Positions 36,313 through 46,208 are shown, counted from the first letter of the stretch. The stretch is 64,000 nucleotides of DNA from DATBHW01 sp046704085 (GCA_046704085.1 JBJKSJ010000251.1:15510-79509); one strand, 5' to 3'. Numbers and translations: made by a program. Notes: generated by a model from the sequence alone, not told the origin.

Positions 36313-37550
36313 GTGATCCTCCCTCACCACGCGCGGATCACGCGCTAGCGGATGCTCAATGCCGCAGCGGGAAACAAGCGGGGTTCCTTGAAGGGGCCAG
36401 AAGCATTCATCCGAACCAAGGAGCCACTTGACCGTGTTCGACACTCTGCTGCCGCGGTATTGTACCGCAGATCGCATCCCCGTGTAAACCGATGACGTCA
36501 GCGCATCGAGATGCAAGGTTGGTTGGACTTTGGCCTGAGTACCCTGAAAGGCCCACGGGATGCGCAACGAGGTGGTAGCTGAGTGAATAACGAAGTGAGG
36601 AAAGCAAGCCTCCAGGAGCAAAGCAGAACCATTAAACAATCTGGAGGAATGAGCCGCAGTTGTCAGAAAGAGCAGAACCTTGCCTCCTCCGACGGATAAA
36701 ATCGCCAGCGTTTTGCGCGTAAATTGAGAAACTTATAGCGCTTTTTCCGGCGCATACTTTGCCCACATCAAAAATGAGCTCATAACCTCGCCTGAAAAAA
36801 GTTGAGAGCAAATTAAGGCCATCTCTTGCAAAAACAACTGGTAAGAGCGAAATTCAGGCGGTGATATGCGTTAGTTTGGCGAGGAAAGGAATCAATTTGC
36901 CATGTGGCAAGTATTTTGATGGTCCGCCCGTGGAATGTGCTTGTGTATCTCTCCTCTCCCGATCCCGCGCGTCCCGGATCGGGTTTGACAGTTCGCCAAC
37001 CCATCCTTGACAGGATCATCTCTCTCCCTGTATAGTAGTGAAGTATTCACTCGTTTTTGGGGGGAGGTTTTGACATCTATGCCAGTGTGCCGCTAACTCC
37101 ATCCTGTTTCCTGTTCAAAAGAGTGAAACAGTCGTGACCATGCTTGCTTCCATCTATCGCGTGTTTCTCATCAGGCATGAGCGTTCAGTTGTTCTACGCC
37201 TGGAATGCCGCAGAGCGTGACTCCTGCTCGACGGCCTTTCTGGCAAAGCCTGCGCGAGACGGCGGATAGTGAGAACGCAAGCATTTGATGGTGCGCGAGA
37301 GCTATGGAGAAGCGTGCGGCAAAGAGGTGTCAGGTATGGAACTGCGGCGAACGCATCGCTGATGTTGCCCATCCACCACCCCATTGGCAAATGGATGCTA
37401 TCTTTTCCCCTGTTGCGGCATCGCATCCTCGATCATGGTGCAGGCGGTGACCTCCTCTCTCCATTCCCTCTTTCTGCCCCATCGTTTCCTCGAAGCCTTG
37501 ATACGAATGTGCTGTTTTTTCTCTCAGAAACAAGCAAGGAATAACCACTC
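36313..37550. other. Long gene-poor region
   Basis: About 1.2 kb without a convincing gene. The 36.66-36.92 kb part is visibly more AT-rich than its surroundings, suggesting foreign or element-boundary DNA. Short frames (for example 37269-37544 plus) lack ribosome sites or family features. It contains the promoter/operator described at 37007-37051. Confidence 0.5.
37007..37051 (+). promoter_or_regulatory. Near-consensus promoter with overlapping palindrome
   Basis: TTGACA at 37007-37012 and TATAGT at 37031-37036, spaced by 18 bases. Immediately downstream, at 37037-37051, is the palindrome AGTGAA-GTA-TTCACT, placed where the transcription start would be, as for a repressor operator (TetR-like spacing). 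No gene follows within ~480 bases until the dinB-like gene at 37551, so the natural target may have been lost or be a leader/small RNA. Confidence 0.5.
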
Positions 37551-38144
37551 ATGACAGAACATCAGCTTTCACTTCTCCCCTTCTACGCGGGTTGGGGGAT
37601 CTACAATCAGCGGCTTGTCGCGGCCATCGCGCCCCTGACCGCAGAGCAACTGGCCTTGCGCACCACGCCGCACCACTGGTCGATTGGCATGTACGCGACG
37701 CATATTGTCGCCAATCGCGCCTGGTGGTTCCACGCACGGATGGGCGAGGGGAGCGCCGATCTGACTCCCCTCGAATTATGGGCGCTGGGAGTCTGTGAGG
37801 CGGGCGTGGATCCATGCCACCCGGCGGCAGAACTGGTTGCCGGACTTGAGCAGACCTGGCAGATGATCGAGCAGACGCTTGCCCGTCTGACCCCGGCTGA
37901 TCTTCTCGAGGTCTTCCCGCCTCTGGATGAGGCGGGACGTGTGCGTCACGCGCAACTGGTCGAGCCTGCGCTCCAGCCCTACGCCCAGATGTGGTTGGAT
38001 GCGGCGCGTCTGGCTGGAGCAGGGAGACCCGCACGTTCGCGCCAGTGGATCATCTGGGGGGTACTCGAACATGACATTCATCACGGCAGCGAAATCTCCA
38101 CCATTCTCGGCGTCCACGGCCTGCCTGTCGTCGAGTTGGATTAA
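37551..38144 (+). CDS. DinB family protein
   Basis: A 197-residue four-helix-bundle metal-binding protein of the DinB/YfiT family, whose members include thiol transferases and stress-induced proteins. The three-histidine metal site is visible: His51 in YATHIVANRAWWF, and His174/His178 in LEHDIHHGSE. AAGGAAT precedes the ATG. A strong inverted repeat follows. Specific reaction unknown. Confidence 0.87.
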   Translation: MTEHQLSLLPFYAGWGIYNQRLVAAIAPLTAEQLALRTTPHHWSIGMYATHIVANRAWWFHARMGEGSADLTPLELWALGVCEAGVDPCHPAAELVAGLEQTWQMIEQTLARLTPADLLEVFPPLDEAGRVRHAQLVEPALQPYAQMWLDAARLAGAGRPARSRQWIIWGVLEHDIHHGSEISTILGVHGLPVVELD

Positions 38145-38201
38145 GCACAGGAACGTATGAGCGTTCCCCACTCGCATGGATGGTGAGGTTGCGCGTGATG
38201 C

Positions 38202-38243
38202 GGTCGCTTCAGCGACAAGGTCGCCCCTGTCGCTGAAGCGACC
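38202..38243 (+). terminator. Strong hairpin after dinB-like gene
   Basis: A perfect 16-bp inverted repeat: GGTCGCTTCAGCGACA at 38202-38217 pairs with 38228-38243 around a 10-base loop, 58 bases after the stop. The following bases (TTCCCTG) give only a short pyrimidine run. Probably a terminator or mRNA-end stabiliser. Confidence 0.55.
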
Positions 38244-38653
38244 TTCCCTGCTCACATGGACTGAAAACGGGGAAAGACTGGATGGAGAGATGCACAGCAT
38301 CCACCTGTTTTCTGACGTCTATCCCATCTATCTGCCAAGTTGAGGCACTGACGCACACAAGCCCCTTTCGGCGATGAATTCAGTCAACCCACAGCAGTGG
38401 AGAAAAACGAGCAGAGGATGAGAGAAACCGAAGCCCGCGCTCAAGCAAGAAGCCATGAGACTCCGTTCGGAAAGGTAAAGAAGGAGAGTATGCGACTGCG
38501 CGGGTCCTTCGCGTGGATCCACTGCTCATCAGATGGTAGGGTGTGGCTCGTGGCACCACGTGCAGAGAGGTTGTCAGGGGCCAGCGTCTTTGGGGAGTGG
38601 CGAGAGGCCCTCAGACACGCCTGCGCTCCGACGAGCAAGTGCGCGAGCTTCGC
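38244..38653. other. No supported gene
   Basis: A 410-base gap between the hairpin and the 3' end of the leftward kinase-like gene. Frames here are short and unlike known families. Confidence 0.4.
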
Positions 38654-39622
38654 TCAGATAAGTATCTCCGCGGTTTGGAGGAACGGCCGACCCAGCTCCT
38701 CGATGCCCAGTTCGAGGCAATATAGGCCGCTGGACACCCGTTCGAGAAAGCCCCACTCCCAGATCGCAGTCCCCTCGATGCCGGTCTGAGCGCTCAGCAG
38801 CGCGCAGTACCTGCGGGCGAGCGCCGCGGCAGCGCCCATGGCTCCCGTAGCGAGGATCTGCTCGCACCAGTCGCGCAGCACCACCCCCAGGTCGTAGGCG
38901 GGGTCAGCGAGGAATCCGACTGGGTCCACAAAGACGAATCCGGCATCCGCCCCCACCCGCGGCGCGAGTACCTGCAGCGCGTTCCACGGGTGGGGATCGC
39001 CGTGGACGACGACGCAACGCTCCAGGTCGAACGCGGCCGCGCGCCGCTCGGCATACCGCAAGGCCTCGTTCACAATCCGCTCCGAACACGGATGGCCCAA
39101 GTCCTCCCACAGGCGGCTGACCAGGCGGGCGAGTTGTCCTGCCTTCTCGTCGGCCGACGTCACTACCAGACCAGCCGGGCGCGGCGCCTGCCACGCCTGG
39201 CGCAGCATCTGGCATAAGAGTACGATTTTCTGCTCTGGTGGCAGGGCGAGCGGTGCCATCGGGGGGCCGAGAGCCTCAAGGAGCATCGCCTGACGCTCTC
39301 GTTCGGAGGCAAGCAGGCGCACATAGCCACACCCCTGCGCGTTCTCAAGCACGCGCAGCTCGTCGGCAAAACCCACCTCAGGGATCGCGATCTTGAGGAT
39401 GGCGTCGCCGCCCTCCGCCGTTCGCGCCCGGGCTACATACGAGCCGGTCCCGCCCGCGAGCGCCTGACCCACAGTGATCGACCACGTGCATTCCAGGTGC
39501 GCGATCACGTCGGGAAGCTCGGCAAGCCACCGCTCGCCCCGTTGCCCGAGGTGCATGACTCGCTGCCGGACGAACCCCGGCACCTGCACCAGCCGCTCGT
39601 CTGCGGCGTCTGCCTCGTCCAT
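38654..39622 (-). CDS. Aminoglycoside/streptomycin 6-kinase-like phosphotransferase
   Basis: A 322-residue APH-fold kinase of the aminoglycoside/hydroxyurea resistance kinase type. The N-lobe has LAGGTGSYVARARTAEGGDAILKIA with the nucleotide lysine; the catalytic loop is VVVHGDPHPWNAL; the metal-binding DFD is replaced by DPVGF (VFVDPVGFLADPAYDLG), as in APH(6)/HUR kinases. Could phosphorylate an aminoglycoside or a housekeeping small molecule. No clear ribosome site before the ATG; a TATGCTAT sequence just upstream could be a -10 element for a leaderless message. Confidence 0.85.
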   Translation of the reverse strand: MDEADAADERLVQVPGFVRQRVMHLGQRGERWLAELPDVIAHLECTWSITVGQALAGGTGSYVARARTAEGGDAILKIAIPEVGFADELRVLENAQGCGYVRLLASERERQAMLLEALGPPMAPLALPPEQKIVLLCQMLRQAWQAPRPAGLVVTSADEKAGQLARLVSRLWEDLGHPCSERIVNEALRYAERRAAAFDLERCVVVHGDPHPWNALQVLAPRVGADAGFVFVDPVGFLADPAYDLGVVLRDWCEQILATGAMGAAAALARRYCALLSAQTGIEGTAIWEWGFLERVSSGLYCLELGIEELGRPFLQTAEILI

Positions 39623-39639
39623 GACGGCATCATAGCATA

Positions 39640-40660
39640 CCCAGCGGCGTCACCGCCACTGCACCCCGGCTGACCATCGCTGCGTGTGTTGCCTCGCGCA
39701 AGACCTCGCTGGCGGGCCGCCTCCCTCCGGCCAAAGCGCGTTCCAAAAACGCCTGCGCTTCAGCAATTTTGTGGCGGCGTGGTTCGTCGCACTCCTGCTC
39801 TGGCGCCTTAGCGCCCGCGGCGAAAGGGGCGTTTCCCGTTGCCACTCTGGGTATCCTCACTTTCTGCCCTCTGGTGGGCGTCCAAAGGCGCCAACCTCTG
39901 CAAGGCGCCCGCGATTCCCCCTGACGATCCGTTCCGATCTGGCTGGTCCGCCACTGGCGCTGCGTTGCTGCCTGGCGGCAATGCGTGCACCTCAACCGCT
40001 GCGCCCAACTGCTGTTCCACCTGATCGAAGGCAGCGAAGGCATGCTCGAAAATGCGCCGCTCCAACGCGTCTATCCGCTCAAACCGTTGCACCTCCAACA
40101 GCGCCCACTGCTCGCGCTGCATCGCCAGCAATCGCTTTTCCGGGCTCTCAGTAGACTTGGCGAGGTTGAAGTAGCACGCCGCCTCGGCCACATGAAAGCC
40201 AATGGCGCCCCAGCACGACCCAGCCACCGCCAATGCTGCCCAAGAGCCATCCGATGGGCACCGCATTCAGAGCCCCCGGCGGGATATGCGCCGCGCCTTT
40301 GAGCGCGTCCAGTTCCAGATAGAGGACCTGTGCGGCGTTGGAGATGGTCGAGAGGAGCATTGCGGCCACCAGCGCGGCCACGAAGTGCCAGCGCGCGCCA
40401 CTCCAGAAGGCTTTGGCTACCGCAAAGAAGCAGGCCAGGCACACCGCTTCGACGGCAAAGCCGCCACCATAGGCCAGAATCCCCGGCACGCTCCAGGTGA
40501 ACGGCTGAAATCCCGCGAAGAAGTAGCCGCCCCCAGCGCCAGGGTAGCGGCCAGAAGGAACGGAGCGACCGCCGCCACCAGGAAGATGTAGCCATTTTTG
40601 GCGCCTTGGTGGGATGGGTGGTTGCGGTGTGCGAGACAACATTGGTTGAGCAAACTTCAT
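39640..40660 (-). pseudogene. Decayed mobile-element membrane protein with helicase/primase-like tail
   Basis: Pieces in three frames: VAAVAPFLLAATLALGA (about 40.58 kb); GGYFFAGFQPFTWSVPGILAYGGGFAVEA to AQVLYLELDALKGAAHIPPGA; then GFHVAEAACYFNLAKSTESPEKRLLAMQREQ and a coiled-coil part. The last piece (EAQAFLERALAGGRRPASEVLREA) resembles the C-terminus of plasmid/phage RepA- or primase-type ATPases. Several frameshifts separate them. The composition suggests an integrative element remnant; whether the membrane protein and tail were once one gene is uncertain. Confidence 0.55.
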
Positions 40661-40766
40661 CACAGTTTCCCTTACACATCCGTCCAGTGAACTCCGCCGA
40701 TCTCTGCTCGGCTGGACTCAGCCCAGGACTCGTCAATCGGAGCTAAGAGTGCTGTTCGCTATCGGT

Positions 40767-41009
40767 TCATTCTTCCTTTGACGCATCGATAGTCGGTGCC
40801 TCCGTTTCTGGAGAAGCCCCTTTGCTCTCCGGCCTAATCCCATGGTTGTAGATGATTGGGAGTGCGTTGTGGCGTTTGTAGTGGCAAAGCCGAGCGAGAG
40901 CGTGGCGCCTCCGTCGCCAGGATGACCAGGCCACGTGGGAGGCAAAAGAGCGATGCCGTTTGCAGACGAGACAGAAGAAAAGGCGGATTGCGGCAATGCT
41001 GAGGGGAAT
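40767..41009 (-). CDS. Small basic protein, possible element gene
   Basis: An 80-residue frame, IPLSIAAIRLFFCLVCKRHR then SFASHVAWSSWRRRRHALARLCHYKRH, strongly basic with Cys and His that could bind metal, and an acidic tail. It sits beside the decayed element proteins, upstream in their transcription direction. I regard it as a plausible but unproven small gene; no ribosome site of note. Confidence 0.4.
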   Translation of the reverse strand: MPLSIAAIRLFFCLVCKRHRSFASHVAWSSWRRRRHALARLCHYKRHNALPIIYNHGIRPESKGASPETEAPTIDASKEE

Positions 41010-41226
41010 CATGACCGGGAAATCCAAAGTGAGTGAAGCGTAGTAGTATAGGACATAGCAATCAAACGGCCAGGTGGAATGGCGACTGATGACAGGAATG
41101 CTTGTCAGGGTCTTCCACGTTGGTCACCTTTCCTTGCGGTTTCATCACCATCCTGCTATACTTGCTGTTAGGGAACTGTTCAGAGGATCCCTAACAGCTG
41201 CCACCTTTCTATCGGGGTGCCGTCTC

Positions 41227-44200
41227 ATGCAGAACCTATCACCCACCGCCGGAACCGTTCAGAACGGATATCTGGTGTATGAGCAGCAGGACCAACACGT
41301 GGTGGTGCTCCTTGATACGCCTTCCTGGTACGCCTGGCTGGAAACGGCAACCACCTTCACATTTACCGGCGAGGAGGGCACCTTTACCGCACACAAAGCG
41401 CCTGCTGGCAATCGGCGCGGCGGTTGGTACTGGCGCGCCTATCGTCGCAAGCAAGGACGACTCTCCCGCTGTTACCTGGGCGTCTCAACCAATCTCACGT
41501 TGTCGAAACTGCGTGAGGTGGCCCGCCGCCTGGCAGCAGAAGCTGAAAGCCAAGGAAGCGGGAAAGCAGATGAGGACGCGCAGCCTGTTTCGCACGTTCC
41601 CAAATCTTTGCAAGGGCTGACGTCGACCTTAATCCTCCAGACTAGCATTACTCCCCCGCGTCTGCCTGCGCCGCATGTGGCGCGCCCACGCCTGCTCGCG
41701 CTCCTGGAGCAGGGCATGCGCGGACCGCTGACCCTGATCTCGGCTCCGGCTGGCTCTGGCAAGACCACGCTGCTGGCAGCCTGGGCGGCCATGACCACGC
41801 GTCCGGTGGCCTGGCTTTCCTGCGAAGAGGGGGAGAACGACCCGGCGCGCCTTCTTTCCGCGCTCATCGCTGCGCTGGCGCGCCTCGATGCGCGTCTGGG
41901 CACTGCGGCAGAGATCGATCGGCCCTGGCATCCCGACGAACACGAACGGGTTCTGACCCGTCTCCTCAACGATCTTGAGCGCCTGCTTCCGGACGAAGCG
42001 GTCTTGATCCTGGATGACGTCCACCAGCTCACGACCGAGGCGAGTCAGACTCTGCTACTGTTTCTGCTCTCCCATCTCCCCTCGCGTCTGTGTGTGCTGA
42101 TCGGGACACGGGGGGATCTGCCGAGGCTGGCGCACTGGCGAGCGCGGAATCAGATCGTTGAACTGCACGGCCAGGATCTGGGATTTGTGTCCGCCGAAGT
42201 CGAGGCGTTTGTACACGAGATGGGACTCCCGCTCGACTCCGAGGCGATCCGTCTGCTGGAAGAGCGGACCGAGGGTTGGATTGCTGGGATCCAATTGGTG
42301 ACGCTGGCCCTGCGCGGGCACGCTGATGCCGCGCGCGTGCTCCGGACGACGGGCTTGACCCATCGCTTTCTCCTGGACTACGTGCGGGAAGAAATCCTGA
42401 TGCCGCAACCACCTGAGATGCAGCGCTTTTTGCTCCGGACCAGCATCCTGGAGCGGCTCACCGGGCCGCTCTGCGAGAGCGTTACGGGAGAGTCTGGTGG
42501 GCAGAGGAAGCTGGCGACCCTGCTCCATGAGAATCTCTTTGTCAGTGCGCTGGATGACACCGAGACCTGGTACCGCTCCCATCCGCTCTTCGCCGAAACG
42601 CTGCGCACCCTCCTCCAGCAGCAGGAGCCCGCGCTTGTGCCGGATTTGTATCGGCGGGCTGGTCGCTGGTATGAACAGCACGGGTGGGCAGAGGAAGCCT
42701 GTGAATACGCCTTGCGCTCTGGTGATCTGCCCCACGCGGCACACCTCCTGGAAGATCTGGTGCCGTCCCTGGTGGAGCAAGGGAAGCTCGTGCTTCTGAG
42801 CCGCTGGCTGGATCGGCTCCCGCAGGCACTTATCACAGCCTCGGTGTCCCTCTCGCTTGCCTCGATCTGGATCCAGCCACTGCGCACGTCGGAGCCGCCT
42901 GACCCGGATCAGGTCAGTAAACACCTCACGATGCTGTTGGAGATACATGCGCAGGACGACCCCGAGTCACAGGTAGCACTGCAACGGGAACTGGCGTTAC
43001 ATCAGGCAGCGCGAGCGTTGGCTCAAGGGAATATCCCGCAGGCGCTTGCGCACGCTGCGGAGGTGACACACTCGCTCCAGGGACGGGAGACGGCCTGGAG
43101 TCGTTTCACCCTGTGGCGGCAGCAGGTGCTGCTTGGGGCGGCCTATCGCGCGCGTGGGGATCTGCGGACCTCGGAGCAGATGTGGCGGAACGCCTATCCT
43201 GCTGGCGGAACCATCCCCAATCAGTTGGTCCTCTCGTTCCTCGACGATTTGTACGAGGAGCAAGGCCGATTACGCGAGATGGGTCGGCTCTATGAGGATG
43301 TGTTTCGCTCCTGCCGTGCGCAGCGCGATCCACCGCTCCTGCTGCTGGCCTGGGCGGATTGGCGCTCTGGCGCGCTGCATTGCGAGTGGAATCGGCTGCA
43401 AGAAGCGGAGGCCGCTGCGCAGCAACTCCTCGCGCTAGACCTACTCCCCGATAGTGTTCGTCCTATCCCTGAGTTCGCGCTGTTCGGACTCAGGATCCAG
43501 GCGCACGTGGCGCTGGCGCAAGGCAATAGCGAGTGGGCCAGGCGCCTGTTGGAACGCGAGGAGTTTGATGTGGCGCGGTTTCCCATCCCCCAGGCGCGGA
43601 AAGACCTGCTCATCCTGGTTCCGGTACGCCTGGCCCTCGCCTGCGGCCAGCTCGAGTCGGCCTTGCGCTGGGCCGCGACCTGTGGAGTGCGCTACGACGA
43701 CCCGCTCACCACCCCGCTGGCAAGGCAGCACTACGTGCGCTATGTCACGTTGGCGCGGGTGTTGATTGCGCGTGGACGCGGCCACCGGAATTCCTTGTCG
43801 CTCGCTCAAGCGCGGCTGCTGTTGGAGCGTTTGCTGGACATCGCCATTGGGGCAGGCGCTCAGGGCCGCCGCATCGAGGTGCAAATGCTGCTCGCGCTGA
43901 CACTGTACGCCCAGGGCAAGACAAAGCAGGCCCTTTCCACGCTGGGACCTATCCTCGCTCAGGCCGAACCAGAAGGCTATCTGCGCCTCTTTGCCGATGA
44001 AGGCGCGGCGATGGCGCACCTGCTCGCGCTGATTGGCCCGTTTACCACCGCCTCGCCTGACTATCTTCAGCGCATTCAGGCAGCGATTGCCCCCGCGTGG
44101 CTGGCCCAGCCCGATCCGTCGACGCTAGTAGGAGCCCGCTCGACGCCCTATGAGCCGCTGAGTGAACGTGAGCGCGACATCTTGCAACTGGTGGCCGAAG

Positions 44201-44373
44201 GGTGCTCCAACCAGCAGATTGCCGAGTACCTGATCCTCAGCCTGCACACGGTCAAACTCCACGTCAAGCATCTCCTGGCGAAACTAGGCGCAACGAATCG
44301 CACCCAGGCCGTGGCCCGTGCCCATGCCCTCCACCTCCTCGCTCGTGAAGAGGACACCGCTCCCTCCGAATAA
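41227..44373 (+). CDS. MalT-like LuxR family ATP-dependent transcriptional regulator
   Basis: A STAND-type regulator of ~1048 residues. An N-terminal ~100-residue module (GYLVYEQQDQHVVVLLDTPS, RRGGWYWRAYRRKQGRLSR) precedes the NTPase with Walker A APAGSGKTTLLAAW and Walker B AVLILDDVHQL. A long TPR-like helical repeat domain fills the middle, and the C-terminal LuxR helix-turn-helix is LSERERDILQLVAEGCSNQQ followed by SLHTVKLHVKHLLAKLGATNR. The start at 41227 gives the conserved module; the frame is open to 41074. The ABC exporter pair follows at 88 bases, a likely target. Confidence 0.92.
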   Translation: MQNLSPTAGTVQNGYLVYEQQDQHVVVLLDTPSWYAWLETATTFTFTGEEGTFTAHKAPAGNRRGGWYWRAYRRKQGRLSRCYLGVSTNLTLSKLREVARRLAAEAESQGSGKADEDAQPVSHVPKSLQGLTSTLILQTSITPPRLPAPHVARPRLLALLEQGMRGPLTLISAPAGSGKTTLLAAWAAMTTRPVAWLSCEEGENDPARLLSALIAALARLDARLGTAAEIDRPWHPDEHERVLTRLLNDLERLLPDEAVLILDDVHQLTTEASQTLLLFLLSHLPSRLCVLIGTRGDLPRLAHWRARNQIVELHGQDLGFVSAEVEAFVHEMGLPLDSEAIRLLEERTEGWIAGIQLVTLALRGHADAARVLRTTGLTHRFLLDYVREEILMPQPPEMQRFLLRTSILERLTGPLCESVTGESGGQRKLATLLHENLFVSALDDTETWYRSHPLFAETLRTLLQQQEPALVPDLYRRAGRWYEQHGWAEEACEYALRSGDLPHAAHLLEDLVPSLVEQGKLVLLSRWLDRLPQALITASVSLSLASIWIQPLRTSEPPDPDQVSKHLTMLLEIHAQDDPESQVALQRELALHQAARALAQGNIPQALAHAAEVTHSLQGRETAWSRFTLWRQQVLLGAAYRARGDLRTSEQMWRNAYPAGGTIPNQLVLSFLDDLYEEQGRLREMGRLYEDVFRSCRAQRDPPLLLLAWADWRSGALHCEWNRLQEAEAAAQQLLALDLLPDSVRPIPEFALFGLRIQAHVALAQGNSEWARRLLEREEFDVARFPIPQARKDLLILVPVRLALACGQLESALRWAATCGVRYDDPLTTPLARQHYVRYVTLARVLIARGRGHRNSLSLAQARLLLERLLDIAIGAGAQGRRIEVQMLLALTLYAQGKTKQALSTLGPILAQAEPEGYLRLFADEGAAMAHLLALIGPFTTASPDYLQRIQAAIAPAWLAQPDPSTLVGARSTPYEPLSERERDILQLVAEGCSNQQIAEYLILSLHTVKLHVKHLLAKLGATNRTQAVARAHALHLLAREEDTAPSE

Positions 44374-44461
44374 CTCTTTCGAGGGAAGACATCCTGGCTG
44401 TTTTGCTGTAGGCTCCTCAGAAGAAGGGGAATAACAATATGTTATATACAAGGGAGGACCG

Positions 44462-45406
44462 ATGAACGCGATCGAAACGACCCACTTGACGCGGACCTTC
44501 GGCAGCCTGGTGGCGGTGGATGACCTGACGCTGGCTATTCCCGAAGGGACCGTCTTTGGGTTCCTGGGACCCAATGGCGCGGGCAAAACGACTACCGTGC
44601 GCCTGCTCTCGGCCTTGATTGCCCCCACGCGCGGGAGCGCGATGGTGGCAGGCCAGCGCCTAGGCGAGGACAACGAGGCGATTCGGCACGCCGTTGGGAT
44701 CCTCACCGAGACGCCGGGCCTGTATGACCGCCTGAGCGCCTGGCAAAATCTGCTGTTTTTTGCGGAGTTATATGATCTCCCCGCCGAGCGCGCTTCTAGC
44801 CAGGTCGAACGCTATCTGCGTCTGCTCGACCTGTGGGAGCGGCGCGACGACAAGGTCGGCGGCTTCTCCAAGGGAATGCGCCAGAAGCTGGCGATTGCCC
44901 GCGCCTTGCTGCATGAACCAAAAGTGATCTTCCTCGATGAGCCCACGGCTGGCCTCGATCCGGAAGCCGCGCGGGTGGTGCGCGACTTCATCAAGGGATT
45001 GCGTGCGGAGGGACGCACCATCTTTCTGACCACGCATAATCTGCCCGAGGCCGATGAACTCTGCGATCTGATCGGGGTGTTTCGCGCGCGGCTGCTGCGC
45101 CTGGGCACCCCAGCGAGTTTACGCGCGGGCATGTTTGGGACGGGCACTCAGGTACGCGTCGTCGGAGACGCCGCACGCTGGATCGAGACCGTTCGCGCCC
45201 TGGCCTTTGTCCGGGAGGCAACTGCCGAAAACGGCACCCTCTCCGTCAGTATGGAGCATCCCGATGAGCAGAATCCTGAACTGGTGCAGGCACTCCTCCA
45301 TGCCGGGGCGCAGATACTCGCGGTGGAACCGATCTCCCATTCCCTTGAGGAGGTGTACCTGGAACTGGTGGAGAGTGAACACAAAACTGGGGCTATCAGC
45401 CACTAA
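44462..45406 (+). CDS. ABC transporter ATP-binding protein (ABC-2 exporter, second copy)
   Basis: A 314-residue ATPase: Walker A GPNGAGKTTTVRLL, signature GFSKGMRQKLAIARAL, Walker B VIFLDEPTAGLDP, switch TTHNL. Paralogue of the 5.8-6.8 kb ATPase, with shared blocks such as GLYDRLSAWQNL versus GLYERLSAEQNL. Permease follows after 15-24 bases. GGGAGGACCG lies directly upstream of the ATG. Probably exports a drug or lipid-like molecule under the adjacent LuxR regulator. Confidence 0.92.
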   Translation: MNAIETTHLTRTFGSLVAVDDLTLAIPEGTVFGFLGPNGAGKTTTVRLLSALIAPTRGSAMVAGQRLGEDNEAIRHAVGILTETPGLYDRLSAWQNLLFFAELYDLPAERASSQVERYLRLLDLWERRDDKVGGFSKGMRQKLAIARALLHEPKVIFLDEPTAGLDPEAARVVRDFIKGLRAEGRTIFLTTHNLPEADELCDLIGVFRARLLRLGTPASLRAGMFGTGTQVRVVGDAARWIETVRALAFVREATAENGTLSVSMEHPDEQNPELVQALLHAGAQILAVEPISHSLEEVYLELVESEHKTGAISH

Positions 45407-45430
45407 GCGCGAAGAAAGAGCGTGACCCCG

Positions 45431-46195
45431 ATGCACAAAGTGTTTGTGATCCTGCGCAAAGAGTTTCGCGAGATCCGCCAGCAACGGATTCTCCTGTTCA
45501 GCATTCTCCTGCCGCCGCTGCTGTTCGTCTTGCTGCCCCTCTTTTACCTGCAACTGGGCGGCAATGGGTCGAGGGCCAGTACGCTGCACGTTCCCTCCCT
45601 CCAGGGGTTGACCCTCCACGAGTACACGCAGGGACTGATTGGCACTATATTCTCGAACATCTTTCTCCTGCTGTCGATGATTGTGCCCAGTACGATTGCG
45701 GCCTACAGTATCATTGGCGAGAAGACCAACCACACGCTTGAGCCGGTGTTGGCCACGCCGGTGCGCCGCTGGCAACTGTTGGCAGGCAAGATTCTGTCCG
45801 CGTTGCTGCCGGCGGTGCTGGTCACCTGGGTGAGTGGCGGTTTGTTCATCGCGGACCTGGCGATCGTGACCGATGTCAATGTGGTCTCCCATGTGGTCAC
45901 CGAGGGCTGGCTTATCCTCTTTCTCGCCGGAACGCCGCTCTTGGGGCTGATCGCGGTCTCAGTCATGACCGCCATTTCCTCGCGGGTCAACGATACCCGC
46001 ACGGCGCAACAACTTTCGATCTGGGCGGTGGTGCCCATCGTGGGGATCATCCTGGGCGAACTCTTCGGCCAGTTTGAACTCACCGTGTTCGTCGCAGTCA
46101 TCGCCACCCTGATCCTGATCCCGATTGCGCTCGTCTTGACCTGGGGGGCGGCCCAACTGTTTCAGCGTGAAACCATTCTCACCCGCTGGAAGTAG
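45431..46195 (+). CDS. ABC-2 type exporter permease (second copy)
   Basis: A 254-residue membrane subunit with six hydrophobic segments, the N-terminal VFVILRKEFREIRQQRILLF helix, and the coupling loop AAYSIIGEKTNHTLEPVLATP. It ends FQRETILTRWK, almost the same as the other permease. A GTG at 45422 is an alternative start. Forms the exporter with the upstream ATPase; a hairpin follows. Confidence 0.9.
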   Translation: MHKVFVILRKEFREIRQQRILLFSILLPPLLFVLLPLFYLQLGGNGSRASTLHVPSLQGLTLHEYTQGLIGTIFSNIFLLLSMIVPSTIAAYSIIGEKTNHTLEPVLATPVRRWQLLAGKILSALLPAVLVTWVSGGLFIADLAIVTDVNVVSHVVTEGWLILFLAGTPLLGLIAVSVMTAISSRVNDTRTAQQLSIWAVVPIVGIILGELFGQFELTVFVAVIATLILIPIALVLTWGAAQLFQRETILTRWK

Positions 46196-46208
46196 CAGCC
46201 TGTGACCT

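Noticed and set aside
42055..42948. 297-codon minus frame inside the LuxR/MalT gene
   Set aside because: Antisense shadow of a confidently assigned domain protein; arginine-rich composition typical of frame artefacts.
45119..45892. 257-codon minus frame across the second exporter pair
   Set aside because: Low-complexity charged sequence opposite two membrane-transport genes; not a gene.
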